From: Methylocystaceae bacterium
Lineage (GTDB): Bacteria; Pseudomonadota; Alphaproteobacteria; Rhizobiales; Beijerinckiaceae
Length of the DNA stretch: 16,928 bases
Assembly: GCA_003152255.1 (NCBI GenBank)
Contig: PLZT01000178.1
Coordinates: forward strand, 1 to 16,928
Reading direction: 5' to 3'
Made by a program: the position numbers and the translations under genes
Notes under the pieces: model-generated
Databases searched by the model: none
What the model saw: the letters and a program-made list of their open reading frames with translations, nothing else
Told to the model about the DNA's origin: nothing
Shown here: in pieces, positions 6,701 through 13,432 of the stretch
Layout of the letters: every line of letters starts with the position of its first letter
Position numbering within the stretch: position 1 is the first letter of the stretch

Positions 6701-7108
6701 TCAAAAATGGAAACCGACGCCGAGGCCGCCGCCAAATTGCGAGGTGCTGGGGTTGGGATTAGGATTATTTCCATAGACCGGCTGCGGCGAATCTTGATTG
6801 ACCTTCGCCTTGGGCGAGATCGTGATGTCGCCGGCGCGGATCGACCCCTCCTTGGCCGGCGTCGACTGAGCCGAGGACAAGGGCAGCGCGGAAGGATCGT
6901 TCTCGCCAAAGCAAACCGGATCGTCCTTTCACTTCGCGCGCGGGCAGGGAAGGGCCGGTGTAGCCGCGACCGGCGCGGGTTTTACTTTGGCGGGCTTTGG
7001 CTTCTTCTTGGGCTCGACTTGCGGCGCGTCGACGGATTGCGCCAGCGCGGGGCGCAAGGGGAACGCCGCGAAAGCCGCGACCAGAAGGATAAAAAATTTC
7101 GTCCTCAC
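6701..7108 (-). pseudogene. secreted proline-rich protein gene interrupted by one in-frame TGA
   Basis: Read from GTG 7108 (GAGGGG just upstream), the frame gives 59 codons: a signal peptide VRTKFFILLVAAFAAF... ending near ALA^Q, then a Lys/Pro-rich stretch and PCPRAK. Codon 60 is TGA (6931-6929). The same frame then continues for 75 sense codons (KDDPVCFGENDPSALPL..., a run of NPNPNPSTSQ, and GGGLGVGFHF) to TGA 6703-6701. Both halves have normal codon bias and no shift is needed, so this is one gene with a nonsense codon. The simplest reading is a point mutation or a sequencing error. Selenocysteine is unlikely but not excluded. I do not recognise the family; the ending resembles small surface proteins with a C-terminal aromatic residue. 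Confidence 0.6.
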
Positions 7109-7243
7109 GCCGCCCCTCGCTCGCCCGTCAATTTTTGGAATAGACCCGCATTTGGGCGAATTTGCGCCGAGAAGCTTAAGCGATTTGTGGCGCGGGGCGA
7201 AGCGTGAAATATTGCCGCGATAATTTTACGCGGGCGCGCGAAA

Positions 7244-7666
7244 ATGTCGGTGACGGTTTTAATCTCCACGGTTTCCGATGAGTTTCGGCCCTATCGCGAT
7301 TTGCTGCGCGCCGATCTCGAACGGCACAATGTCCATGTGAAGGTGCAGGAGGATTTTAAGAACCTCGGCGGCGACACGCTCGATAAGCTCGATGTCTATA
7401 TCGCCCTTTGCGACGCGGTGGTGCATCTTGTCGGCGACATGACGGGCACTCCAGCGGACGCGCGCGAGCAGGCCGCGCTGCTCGCCAAATATCCCGATCT
7501 CGCGAAAGAACTGCCGCCGCTGGGCGAGGCGCTGAAGGACGGCGCGGCGATTTCCTATACGCAATGGGAGGCCTGGCTCGCGCTTTATCACGGCAAGCTG
7601 CTGCTGATCGCGAAAGCCGCCGACGCCGCCGAGCGCGGCCCGGCGACAAAGGCGCCGCGCAAATAA
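7244..7666 (+). CDS. DUF4062-domain fragment (5' part of the broken gene)
   Basis: This 140-residue open frame is the part that could still be translated from the original ATG at 7244. It spans the DUF4062-like alpha/beta domain (about 3-75) and a helical region (about 80-128), and ends in unrelated residues (ATKAPRK) after the frameshift. The ribosome binding site is weak. A truncated domain product is possible; nothing in the sequence shows it is functional. Confidence 0.5.
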   Translation: MSVTVLISTVSDEFRPYRDLLRADLERHNVHVKVQEDFKNLGGDTLDKLDVYIALCDAVVHLVGDMTGTPADAREQAALLAKYPDLAKELPPLGEALKDGAAISYTQWEAWLALYHGKLLLIAKAADAAERGPATKAPRK

Positions 7667-8319
7667 AGCATCTCGCGCGGCTCAAGGCGGTGCGGCGCTA
7701 TCCCGGCTGCACATTCGCGAGCCCCGCCGATCTCGCGAAGCACATCGCCTACACCGCGATTCTCGATCTGCTGGTGAAGGACTACGCCGAACAGGCGGCG
7801 CGCGAGCGCGACGTGGCGCTCGGCTTCATTCACGAAATGGCGTCAAAAGTCGCCGGCGACCGCAACCTCGATTATGAGGGCAAGAAACAGGCGGTGCGCA
7901 ACGCGATAGAAATTTACGAAAAGGAAATCGCCGGCGCCCCGACGCAAACCAATTTCGGCAAAATCGTCGATGCGGCCTTGGCCAAGGCGAAGGCGCAAGT
8001 GGACAAAGGCCAGTCCGGCCTCGCCCGCGCCACACTGAACACAGCGGCCGAGGAATTGGAGCGCGCGGAGAAGGAGCGCCACGCAACCTATGTCGAAGGC
8101 GTGACCGCGCTCCGCAATCGCCAACGCGACATCGCGCTGGCGAGTTATGACGGCGAGGCCGCCGCAAGGGCGGTGGTTGCGCTGGCCGAGGCGGTTCATG
8201 GGGCGGACAGGGCGAGCGTAGCCGGGGCGCTCTACGCGGAAGCGAAAGTGCTTTACGAATATGGCCGTGTTCGCGGCAGCAATGTGCATCTCGTCGCTGC
8301 GATCACGCTTTAGCGGAAA

Positions 8320-9120
8320 TTGCTGGACGCGGCTTCCACCGATGATGAGCGCGGCGAAGCTCGCAACCATCTCGGCGTTGCGCTTGCGACGCTCGGCGAT
8401 CGTGAGATCGGGTCCGCCCGACTTGAGCAGGCGGTCGCCGCCTTCCGCGCCGCGCTGGACGAACGGTTGCGCGAGCGCGTTCCGCTACGATGGGCAAGGA
8501 CGCAAAATAATCTCGGCAACGCTCTCAGCATACTCGGGGGACGTGAGAGCCAAACGGCGTGGCTCGAGCAGGCGGTTGCAGCTTTTCGCGCCGCGCTGGA
8601 GGAAGGAACCCGCGAGCGCGTTCCGCTCGAATGGGCGGTGACGCAGAATAATCTTGGCAATGCGCTCAGGATGCTCAGTGAACGCGAAAGCGGGACGGCG
8701 AGGCTTGACGAGGCGGTCGCGGCCTACCGCGAGGCGCTCAAGGAAAGGACGCGCGCGCGTGTGCCGCTGCAATGGGCAATGACGCAAAGCAATCTTGGCA
8801 ACGCACTTCAAAATATTGGGAAGCGAGAGAGCGGGACGGCGCGCCTTGAAGAAGCCGTCGCAGTCTTTCGCGCCGCGCTGGAGGAACGGGCCCGCGAGCG
8901 AGTTCCGGTCGAATGGGCGTCGACGCAGAATAACCTCGGCGTTGCGCTCAAGACGCTCGGGGAGCGTGAAAGTGGGACGGCGCGGCTTGAAAATGCGGTC
9001 GCGGCCTTTCGCGCCGCGCTGGAGGTGTTTGCGCCCAAAGCCGCGCCATACCAGCATGACGGCGCGCAACGAAATCTGGCCAACTGCCTGGCTTTGTTGG
9101 AACAGCGCCGCAAGTCCTGA
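8320..9120 (+). CDS. TPR-repeat fragment (3' part of the broken gene)
   Basis: This 266-residue frame follows the amber codon at 8311-8313 without a shift; its first possible start is TTG 8320, with only a poor ribosome binding site. It consists of a lead-in (ARNHLGVALATLGDRE) and five 47-residue tetratricopeptide-like repeats, the last with the closing form APYQHDGAQRNLANCLALLEQ. TPR arrays form superhelical protein-binding surfaces. It is probably not expressed alone; stop read-through or re-initiation would be needed. Confidence 0.45.
   Translation: MLDAASTDDERGEARNHLGVALATLGDREIGSARLEQAVAAFRAALDERLRERVPLRWARTQNNLGNALSILGGRESQTAWLEQAVAAFRAALEEGTRERVPLEWAVTQNNLGNALRMLSERESGTARLDEAVAAYREALKERTRARVPLQWAMTQSNLGNALQNIGKRESGTARLEEAVAVFRAALEERARERVPVEWASTQNNLGVALKTLGERESGTARLENAVAAFRAALEVFAPKAAPYQHDGAQRNLANCLALLEQRRKS
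8422..9120 (+). repeat. five tandem 141-bp units encoding 47-residue TPR-like repeats
   Basis: Units begin at 8422, 8563, 8704, 8845 and 8986; the last is diverged and shortened to the stop. The consensus opens with LEEAVAAFRAALEERTRERV, continues PLEWA and TQNNLGNAL, and closes with the ESGTAR stretch. The first four units are close at DNA level, which makes unequal exchange between them likely. Confidence 0.85.
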
Positions 9121-9142
9121 CGATCAACAAAGCTGGGCGCTC

Positions 9143-9184
9143 CCTTCTCCCGCCCGCGGGAGAAGGTGGCCTCGCGAAGCGAGG
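9143..9184. repeat. palindromic element: 11-bp hairpin plus 6-bp hairpin
   Basis: CCTTCTCCCGC (9143-9153) pairs perfectly with GCGGGAGAAGG (9156-9166) across two bases. CCTCGC (9170-9175) then pairs with GCGAGG (9179-9184). Both lie just after the TPR fragment. This is an intergenic palindromic repeat of the REP kind; it could also act as a weak terminator, though no T-run follows. Confidence 0.7.
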
Positions 9185-9277
9185 TCGGATGAGGGACGCC
9201 GCGGCTGGGTTGGAACCTCCCGAGAACCCTCATCCGTCATGCTTCGCATGACACCTTCTCCCACAAGTGGGAGAAGG
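9185..9277. repeat. 93-bp direct repeat, copy A
   Basis: This unit recurs at 9318-9410 with five differences by eye. It contains GGATGAGGG (9187-9195) pairing with CCCTCATCC (9227-9235), a GTCATGC-TTC-GCATGAC hairpin (9236-9252), and an 11-bp hairpin CCTTCTCCCAC/GTGGGAGAAGG (9254-9277). It carries no coding sense. Confidence 0.85.
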
Positions 9278-9317
9278 GAGGGGCCGCTGGCGCGTTCAAG
9301 ACTCGAAAAAGCAAGGG

Positions 9318-9410
9318 TCGGATGAGGGGCGCCGCGGCTGGGTTGGAACTTCCCGCGAACCCTCATCCGTCATGCTCCGCATGACACCTTCTCCCACGAG
9401 TGGGAGAAGG
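9318..9410. repeat. 93-bp direct repeat, copy B
   Basis: This second copy keeps every stem. Changes fall in loops or unpaired bases, for example GCTTCGC to GCTCCGC (9376-9378) and the AA loop to GA (9398-9399). Conservation of stems with variable loops suggests the structure matters or that the copies are recent. Confidence 0.85.
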
Positions 9411-9433
9411 AGGGGACGCCGGTCGGTTCGACC

Positions 9434-9775
9434 TCACCTTTGCAGCCACAACCCCAGCGCCAGCGAGCCTGCGTTGGCGGCGAGCGAGACCAGCATCGCG
9501 CGGTCGAGCCGCAGCATCGCCATCCAGGCGATCAGCGCGCCCTCCGCCACCACGACGAGCGCTTCCAGCGTCAGCACCGACGGCCAATAGGGGTAGCGCT
9601 CGTAGGCCCATAGCGCCGCTGTCCATAATTGTGGATGGGTGATCGCCGTGGCGGCGGCGGACCCGGCCGCGACGTGCGTCGGGCCGCGGCACTCCCAGCG
9701 CGTCGCCCACGCCAGCGCATAGGCGATCGCCGCCTCCACCACGGCGGAGAGGATAAGCGCCTCGAACTCGCTCAG
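9434..9775 (-). CDS. small polytopic membrane protein coupled to rpiA (probable CTG start)
   Basis: The 113-residue protein is mostly hydrophobic with about four membrane segments: residues 4-24 ([21 protein letters not shown]), about 34-55, 63-86 and 93-111. I do not recognise the family. The frame opens at TTG 9817 inside rpiA, but the 14 residues so added are arginine-rich shadow sequence. The first residue with membrane-protein sense is at CTG 9775, which overlaps the rpiA TGA as C-TGA. GGAG sits 7 bases ahead of it. So either CTG is the start or TTG 9817 is used; no in-frame ATG fits. It is the second gene of an rpiA operon and is followed by the 93-bp repeats. Confidence 0.55.
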   Translation of the reverse strand: MSEFEALILSAVVEAAIAYALAWATRWECRGPTHVAAGSAAATAITHPQLWTAALWAYERYPYWPSVLTLEALVVVAEGALIAWMAMLRLDRAMLVSLAANAGSLALGLWLQR

Positions 9776-10470
9776 GCCGCTTCTCCCAGCACCTCGACCC
9801 CGTTCTCGCCGGCGCAAAGGATTGTCGTCGCGAGGCCGATGAACAGTCCATGCTCGACGACGCCAGGGATCGCGTCAAGCCGCGACGCCAGCGCTTGCGG
9901 GTCGGGGATCGCGCCAAAGGCGCAGTCGAGGATCAAATGGCCGCCGTCGGTGACGAAGGGCGCGCCGACTTTTTCGCGCGGCGCTATTTCGCCTTGCAGC
10001 CCAAGTTCGCGCGCCGCCGCCTCGACATGCAGCCGCGTCGCCCGCGCGCCGAAGCGGTCGATCTCGACCGGCAGCGGAAAGGCGCCGAGCGTTTTGACGC
10101 GCTTGCCGGCGTCGGCGATGACGATCATGCGTTGGGACGCCGCCGCGACGATTTTTTCGCGCAACAGCGCGCCGCCGCCGCCCTTTATCAGCCGCAGCGC
10201 GTCGTCGAATTCATCGGCGCCGTCGACGGTGAGATCAAGACTGGGACAATCGTCCAGCGTCGCGAGTTTGAGCCCGAGCCGCGCGGCCTGGGCCCGCGTC
10301 GCCTCGGAGGTCGGCACGCAAGGCGCGTCATGCCCGGCCGCGCCGAGCAGATCGACGAAATGCGCGGCGGTGGAGCCGGTGCCGAGCCCCAGCCTCATGC
10401 CGGGACGCACGAAGGTCATCGCGGCCGCCGCCGCCGCGCGCTTGAAATTGTCGGGGGAGCTTTGGGTCAT
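9772..10470 (-). CDS. rpiA: ribose-5-phosphate isomerase A
   Basis: The 232-residue enzyme interconverts ribose 5-phosphate and ribulose 5-phosphate in the non-oxidative pentose phosphate pathway in the cytoplasm. Family motifs are clear: phosphate loop [12 protein letters not shown] (27-38), VDGADEFD (82-89), and [11 protein letters not shown] (96-106) with Glu105 as the expected catalytic base. Length is normal for RpiA. The ATG at 10470 opens directly on the family's N-terminal helix; the ribosome binding site is weak. The stop codon overlaps the proposed start of the membrane-protein gene downstream. Upstream, a hairpin with a T-run (minus strand, 10495-10520) separates it from the preceding gene. 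Confidence 0.97.
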   Translation of the reverse strand: MTQSSPDNFKRAAAAAAMTFVRPGMRLGLGTGSTAAHFVDLLGAAGHDAPCVPTSEATRAQAARLGLKLATLDDCPSLDLTVDGADEFDDALRLIKGGGGALLREKIVAAASQRMIVIADAGKRVKTLGAFPLPVEIDRFGARATRLHVEAAARELGLQGEIAPREKVGAPFVTDGGHLILDCAFGAIPDPQALASRLDAIPGVVEHGLFIGLATTILCAGENGVEVLGEAA

Positions 10471-10494
10471 GCCACGCGCGCTTTAAGGACCGTC

Positions 10495-10520
10495 AAAAAA
10501 TAAGCACGGCGATCTCGCCG
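10495..10520 (-). terminator. possible intrinsic terminator upstream of rpiA
   Basis: On the minus strand CGGCG-AGAT-CGCCG (10520-10507) is followed by TGCTTA and six T (10500-10495). It lies between the secreted-protein gene (stop at 10712) and rpiA. The same stem occurs upstream of argC, so this is also part of a repeat and its role as a terminator is uncertain. Confidence 0.4.
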
Positions 10521-10534
10521 CGTTATCGCCTCTC
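10495..10534 (-). repeat. dispersed hairpin element, copy near rpiA
   Basis: Read on the minus strand from 10534, 38 bases match the plus-strand stretch 12423-12460 at 34 positions by eye. The shared core is the CGGCGAGATCGCCG hairpin followed by GCTT and T-rich sequence. The two copies are in opposite orientation. Confidence 0.6.
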
Positions 10535-10634
10535 GGGTGAGGGGCTTGGGGCATTCGCCCGAGCACGTGTTACGCCAGCGAATTGCGTGGAGCCCTTCGG
10601 CGTGGCGGATAAGGCCCCGGCCCCTCACCCCAAC

Positions 10635-10658
10635 CCTCTCCCCGCTCGCGGGGAGAGG
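10635..10658. repeat. 11-bp-stem palindrome
   Basis: CCTCTCCCCGC (10635-10645) pairs perfectly with GCGGGGAGAGG (10648-10658) around TC. It has the same plan (11-bp stem, 2-base centre, CT-rich arm) as the hairpins at 9143, 9254 and 9387, and sits in the otherwise empty 10521-10711 gap. Confidence 0.7.
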
Positions 10659-10711
10659 AAGCGGCGCGCCCTCGATTCGAATGTCGCCGGACGAAGGTCT
10701 GCTTGGCGTCG

Positions 10712-11089
10712 TCATTTCGCGGGCGTGGTGCAAACGACGGAGGCTTCGTTGAGGACGAAGCATATCGACATGAAGCCGGTGCGCAGATCGACGCGGAACA
10801 CGCCGGCCTCGCCGGTGTGGCGCGAGGCGATCAACGCATATTCGCCGGCCGGGCCGGCCTTGGCGCCGTCGCCGGCGGGATAGCACAGCGTCACGCCGAA
10901 GGGAGAGCCGTCCTTGAGGCCATATTGGCAGGCGCCGACCTCGCCCGTGACCTTATCGAGCCGAAACACGCGGTTGAGATCGGTCTGCGGCGCGGCGAGA
11001 AACTCATAAGTCGCGGCGCGCGCTCCGCCAAGCGGCGCCAAGGCGAGCGCGAGCGCCAGCCAAACGTAACGCTGATGTTCCCTCTGCAT
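10712..11089 (-). CDS. secreted protein of unknown function
   Basis: The 125-residue product has a signal peptide (hydrophobic 9-20, likely cut after ARA near 25). The mature part, TYEFLAAPQTDLNRVFRLDKVTGEVGAC and onward, contains four cysteines (54, 69, 110, 120), enough for two disulfides, and repeated short strands (VFRLDKVTGEV, VFRVDLRTGFM) that look like an internal duplication of a beta hairpin. I do not recognise a family. ATG 11089 is supported by GAGGAG about 8 bases ahead; the longer frame to 11767 runs opposite rplM and is rejected. It is divergent from rplM. Confidence 0.75.
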   Translation of the reverse strand: MQREHQRYVWLALALALAPLGGARAATYEFLAAPQTDLNRVFRLDKVTGEVGACQYGLKDGSPFGVTLCYPAGDGAKAGPAGEYALIASRHTGEAGVFRVDLRTGFMSICFVLNEASVVCTTPAK

Positions 11090-11201
11090 CGAATCGGCTC
11101 CTCGTAACGAATCGGTCGCCGCCATGATACACCGCATTGCGGCGACCGCGGGACAAGGGGGCGGCGCTGGATCGGAGGGGGCGCTGGCGCCGCGACGGTG
11201 C

Positions 11202-11215
11202 GGTATCATGATACC
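11202..11215. promoter_or_regulatory. 14-bp perfect palindrome upstream of rplM
   Basis: GGTATCATGATACC is a perfect dyad in the spacer between the secreted-protein gene and rplM, 59 bases before the -35 box of the rplM promoter candidate and 112 bases upstream of the secreted-protein start. It could be an operator for either gene. The core ATCATGAT also occurs at 3170-3177. Confidence 0.35.
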
Positions 11216-11273
11216 TCGGCCGGCAAGCTGCCTGTTTTCTAGCGGTCCAGCGTGATGTCGCGTCAAAAATTGT

Positions 11274-11301
11274 TTGACATGGCCGGCGCGCTCGCTTATC
11301 G
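11274..11301 (+). promoter_or_regulatory. sigma-70 type promoter for rplM-rpsI
   Basis: A perfect TTGACA (11274-11279) is followed after 16 bases by TTATCG (11296-11301). This places transcription start about 45 bases before the rplM ATG. A near-consensus -35 suits a strongly expressed ribosomal operon. Confidence 0.5.
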
Positions 11302-11353
11302 CAACGGCACGGCCGCGAGACGCGGCAGCTAAACGCCACGGAACGAAATTCCC

Positions 11354-11824
11354 ATGTTTGGTAAAACCTATTCGGCGAAGCCCGCCGACATTGAAAAGAA
11401 ATGGGTGCTGATCGACGCCAAGGGGCTCGTCGTCGGGCGCCTCGCCTCGATCATCGCCCTGCGTCTGCGCGGCAAGCATAAGGCGACCTTCACCCCGCAC
11501 ATGGACGACGGCGACAATATCATCGTCGTCAACGCCGACAAGGTGGTGCTGACCGGCCGCAAGCGCGAGCAGAAGATCTATTATCGCCACACCGGCTATC
11601 CCGGCGGCATCAAGGAGCGGTCGGCCAAGGCGATCCTCGAGGGGCGCTTTCCCGAGCGCGTGCTCGAAAAGGCCGTCGAGCGCATGTTGCCGCGCGGCCC
11701 GCTCGGCCGCGTCCAACTCGGCAATCTGCGGGTCTACAAGGGCCCCGAGCATCCGCACGCGGCGCAAACCCCCACGCCGCTCGACGTCGCCGCGCTGAAC
11801 TCCAAAAATTCCCGGAGCGCCTGA
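11354..11824 (+). CDS. rplM: 50S ribosomal protein L13
   Basis: The 156-residue protein is an early-assembling large-subunit protein. Recognisable L13 stretches are [17 protein letters not shown] (16-32), [17 protein letters not shown] (54-70), [13 protein letters not shown] (76-88) and the MLPRGPLGR segment near residues 110-118. Length fits alphaproteobacterial L13. It starts at ATG 11354 downstream of the promoter candidate and is followed by rpsI after 2 bases, the conserved rplM-rpsI pair found across bacteria. Confidence 0.98.
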   Translation: MFGKTYSAKPADIEKKWVLIDAKGLVVGRLASIIALRLRGKHKATFTPHMDDGDNIIVVNADKVVLTGRKREQKIYYRHTGYPGGIKERSAKAILEGRFPERVLEKAVERMLPRGPLGRVQLGNLRVYKGPEHPHAAQTPTPLDVAALNSKNSRSA

Positions 11825-11826
11825 TC

Positions 11827-12309
11827 ATGGCCGAGACCACACTCTCCTCCCTCGCCGACCTCAACCAGGCGGCCGTCGCCGCCGCGCAAGAGGCGCCGAA
11901 ATATGTGCAGAAGCTCGACAAGCAGGGTCGCGCCTACGCCACCGGCAAGCGCAAGAACGCGATCGCGCGCGTCTGGATCAAGCCCGGCACGGGCAAGATC
12001 TCGGTCAATGGCCGCGACGTGGCGGTGTATTTCGCGCGTCCGGTGCTGCGCATGATCATCCAGCAGCCGCTCGGCGTGGCGAAGCGCACGGGCCAATACG
12101 ACCTCACGGTCACGGTCGTCGGCGGCGGTCTCTCCGGTCAGGCGGGCGCGGTGCGTCACGGCCTGTCCAAGGCGCTGACCTATTACGAGCCCGATCTGCG
12201 CACGCCGCTGAAGCGCGAAGGCTTCCTGACCCGCGACTCGCGCGTCGTGGAGCGCAAGAAATACGGCAAGCGGAAAGCCCGCCGCAGCTTCCAGTTCTCG
12301 AAGCGCTAA
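11827..12309 (+). CDS. rpsI: 30S ribosomal protein S9
   Basis: The 160-residue protein is part of the small-subunit head; its C-terminal tail reaches the P-site tRNA. The core begins at [21 protein letters not shown] (34-54), with [19 protein letters not shown] (97-115) and the conserved ending [10 protein letters not shown] roughly 33-residue N-terminal extension, rich in alanine, is normal for alphaproteobacteria and longer than in E. coli. CGGAG about 8-9 bases before ATG 11827, within the end of rplM, gives translational linkage. A strong terminator follows. Confidence 0.98.
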   Translation: MAETTLSSLADLNQAAVAAAQEAPKYVQKLDKQGRAYATGKRKNAIARVWIKPGTGKISVNGRDVAVYFARPVLRMIIQQPLGVAKRTGQYDLTVTVVGGGLSGQAGAVRHGLSKALTYYEPDLRTPLKREGFLTRDSRVVERKKYGKRKARRSFQFSKR

Positions 12310-12330
12310 GCGCCTCGTTACGGTTCGCGA

Positions 12331-12361
12331 AAGGGCGGCTCATCGGGGCCGCCCTTTTTTT
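12331..12361 (+). terminator. intrinsic terminator of the rplM-rpsI operon
   Basis: AAGGGCGGC (12331-12339) pairs with GCCGCCCTT (12348-12356) over an 8-base loop, and a T-run extends to 12361. It begins 22 bases after the rpsI stop, the position expected for the operon end. Confidence 0.85.
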
Positions 12362-12403
12362 ACGGCTCGTCGGGGAAACAAGCGTATCGGGCGCGCGCGG
12401 CTC

Positions 12404-12460
12404 CCTCTCCCCGTTTTACGGGGAGAGGCGGGAACGCGGCGAGATCGCCGCGCTTGTTTT
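12404..12460. repeat. palindromic repeat pair upstream of argC
   Basis: CCTCTCCCCGT (12404-12414) pairs with ACGGGGAGAGG (12418-12428) over TTT, then CGCGGCG (12435-12441) pairs with CGCCGCG (12446-12452) over AGAT. The second half (12423-12460) matches the minus strand of 10495-10534. The first has the same plan as the palindromes at 10635 and 9143-9410. The pair sits directly ahead of argC and could affect read-through from the ribosomal operon. Confidence 0.65.
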
Positions 12461-12492
12461 CCGAGGATTCTCTGCTTTGCGGGAGAAGGGTC

Positions 12493-13410
12493 ATGCCCAG
12501 GATTTTCATCGACGGCGATAGCGGCACGACGGGGCTCGAAATCCGCGAGCGGCTCGCCGGCCGGACGGATTTGGAGATCGTTTCGATCGCGCGCGAGCTG
12601 CGCAAGGACGTTGGCGCCAAGCGCGAGCTGCTCGCCGGCGTGGATGTCGCGATCCTGTGCCTGCCCGACGACGCCGCGCGCGAGACCGTGCGGCTGTGCG
12701 ACGAATTGGGCGCGCGCGCGCCGCGCCTGCTCGACGCCTCGACCGCGCATCGCATCGCGCCGGACTGGGTCTATGGTTTCGCGGAGCTTGTCGAGGGGCA
12801 GGCGGAGCGCATCGCGGGCGCGGCGCGCGTCGCCAATCCCGGCTGTTACGCGACGGGCGCGATAGCGCTGCTGCGTCCGCTCGTCGACGCGGGCCTCGTC
12901 GTCGCCGGCATGGCGCTGACGATCAACGCCGTCTCCGGCTATTCCGGCGGCGGGCGCCAGATGATCGAGGCTTATGAGGCGAAACAGGCGTCGCCGTTCG
13001 AGCTTTACGCGCTCGGCTTCGACCATAAGCATCTGCCGGAGATCGCCGTTTTCGCGCGACTCTCGGCGCCGCCGCTGTTCGTCCCGTCGGTCGGGAATTT
13101 CCGGCAAGGGATGCTCGTTTCGATTCCGCTCCATCTCGACGCGCTGCCGGGGGGGCCGAAGGCGGCGGATTTGGAAGCGGTTTTGGCGCGCCATTACGCG
13201 GGCGCCAGGCATGTGCGCGCTCTTCCCGCGCCTTCCGCCGCGCGGCTGGACGCGACCGCGCTGAACGGAACCGACGACATGGAGCTTTATGTTTTCGCCA
13301 ATGAAGCGAAGCGTCAGGCGGTTCTGGTGGCGCGGCTCGACAATCTCGGCAAGGGCGCCTCGGGCGCCGCGGTCCAGAATCTCGCGTTGATGCTCGGCGC
13401 GCGAGGCTGA
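12493..13410 (+). CDS. argC: N-acetyl-gamma-glutamyl-phosphate reductase, type 2
   Basis: The 305-residue enzyme reduces N-acetylglutamyl phosphate to the semialdehyde with NADPH, the third step of arginine synthesis. The N-terminal dinucleotide-binding loop is GDSGTTGLEIRER (8-20), the catalytic cysteine is Cys118 in VANPGCYATGA, and FDHKHLPEI (177-185) supplies the conserved histidine region. GYSGGGRQMIEAYE (149-162) is also typical. The short length marks the type 2 (shorter) ArgC class. ATG 12493 has GGGAGAAGG a few bases ahead and starts at the fold; the frame open from 12454 is not used. rplM-rpsI-argC order is common in Hyphomicrobiales, although here a terminator and repeats separate argC from rpsI. 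It converges with the pilus genes with only 22 bases between. Confidence 0.96.
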   Translation: MPRIFIDGDSGTTGLEIRERLAGRTDLEIVSIARELRKDVGAKRELLAGVDVAILCLPDDAARETVRLCDELGARAPRLLDASTAHRIAPDWVYGFAELVEGQAERIAGAARVANPGCYATGAIALLRPLVDAGLVVAGMALTINAVSGYSGGGRQMIEAYEAKQASPFELYALGFDHKHLPEIAVFARLSAPPLFVPSVGNFRQGMLVSIPLHLDALPGGPKAADLEAVLARHYAGARHVRALPAPSAARLDATALNGTDDMELYVFANEAKRQAVLVARLDNLGKGASGAAVQNLALMLGARG

Positions 13411-13432
13411 CGCCTCGCCGGAAGGCGCGCCG

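Larger units (their letters stand above)
7244..9120 (+). pseudogene. DUF4062-TPR protein gene, broken by a frameshift and an amber stop
   Basis: Three consecutive pieces form one ancestral protein of about 620 residues. Piece 1 (7244-7666) is a DUF4062-like N-terminal domain (MSVTVLISTVSDEFRPYRDLL ... VHLVGDMTG). Between about 7630 and 7665 the coding sense passes to the frame one base lower, fitting loss of one base (or gain of two). Piece 2 (to 8313) reads AAQIKHLARLKAVRRYPGCTF and a helical middle to NVHLVAAITL, then TAG (8311-8313). The same frame continues at once with RKLLDAASTDDERGEARNHLG and five TPR-like repeats. Proteins with this order are known in alphaproteobacteria; the DUF4062 domain resembles TIR-like or STAND signalling modules, but function is not established. 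Two separate lesions argue for real decay rather than a sequencing error. Confidence 0.7.

Noticed and set aside
6929..6931. selenocysteine codon as the main explanation of the TGA
   Set aside because: The pairing downstream has only 5 bp and a loop of more than 20 bases, unlike a bacterial SECIS; mutation or sequencing error is simpler.
6683..7207. 174-residue plus-strand frame
   Set aside because: The minus strand here carries a signal peptide and a continuous coding sense apart from one TGA; the plus frame has no recognisable feature.
8422..9120. CRISPR-like or satellite array
   Set aside because: The 141-bp period is coding (47-residue TPR units) and has no unique spacers.
10712..11767. 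351-residue minus-strand frame
   Set aside because: Only the last 125 residues (from ATG 11089) make a secreted protein; the remainder is antisense to rplM and its leader.
12340..13212. 290-residue frame opposite argC
   Set aside because: It is arginine-rich antisense of a well-conserved enzyme gene.
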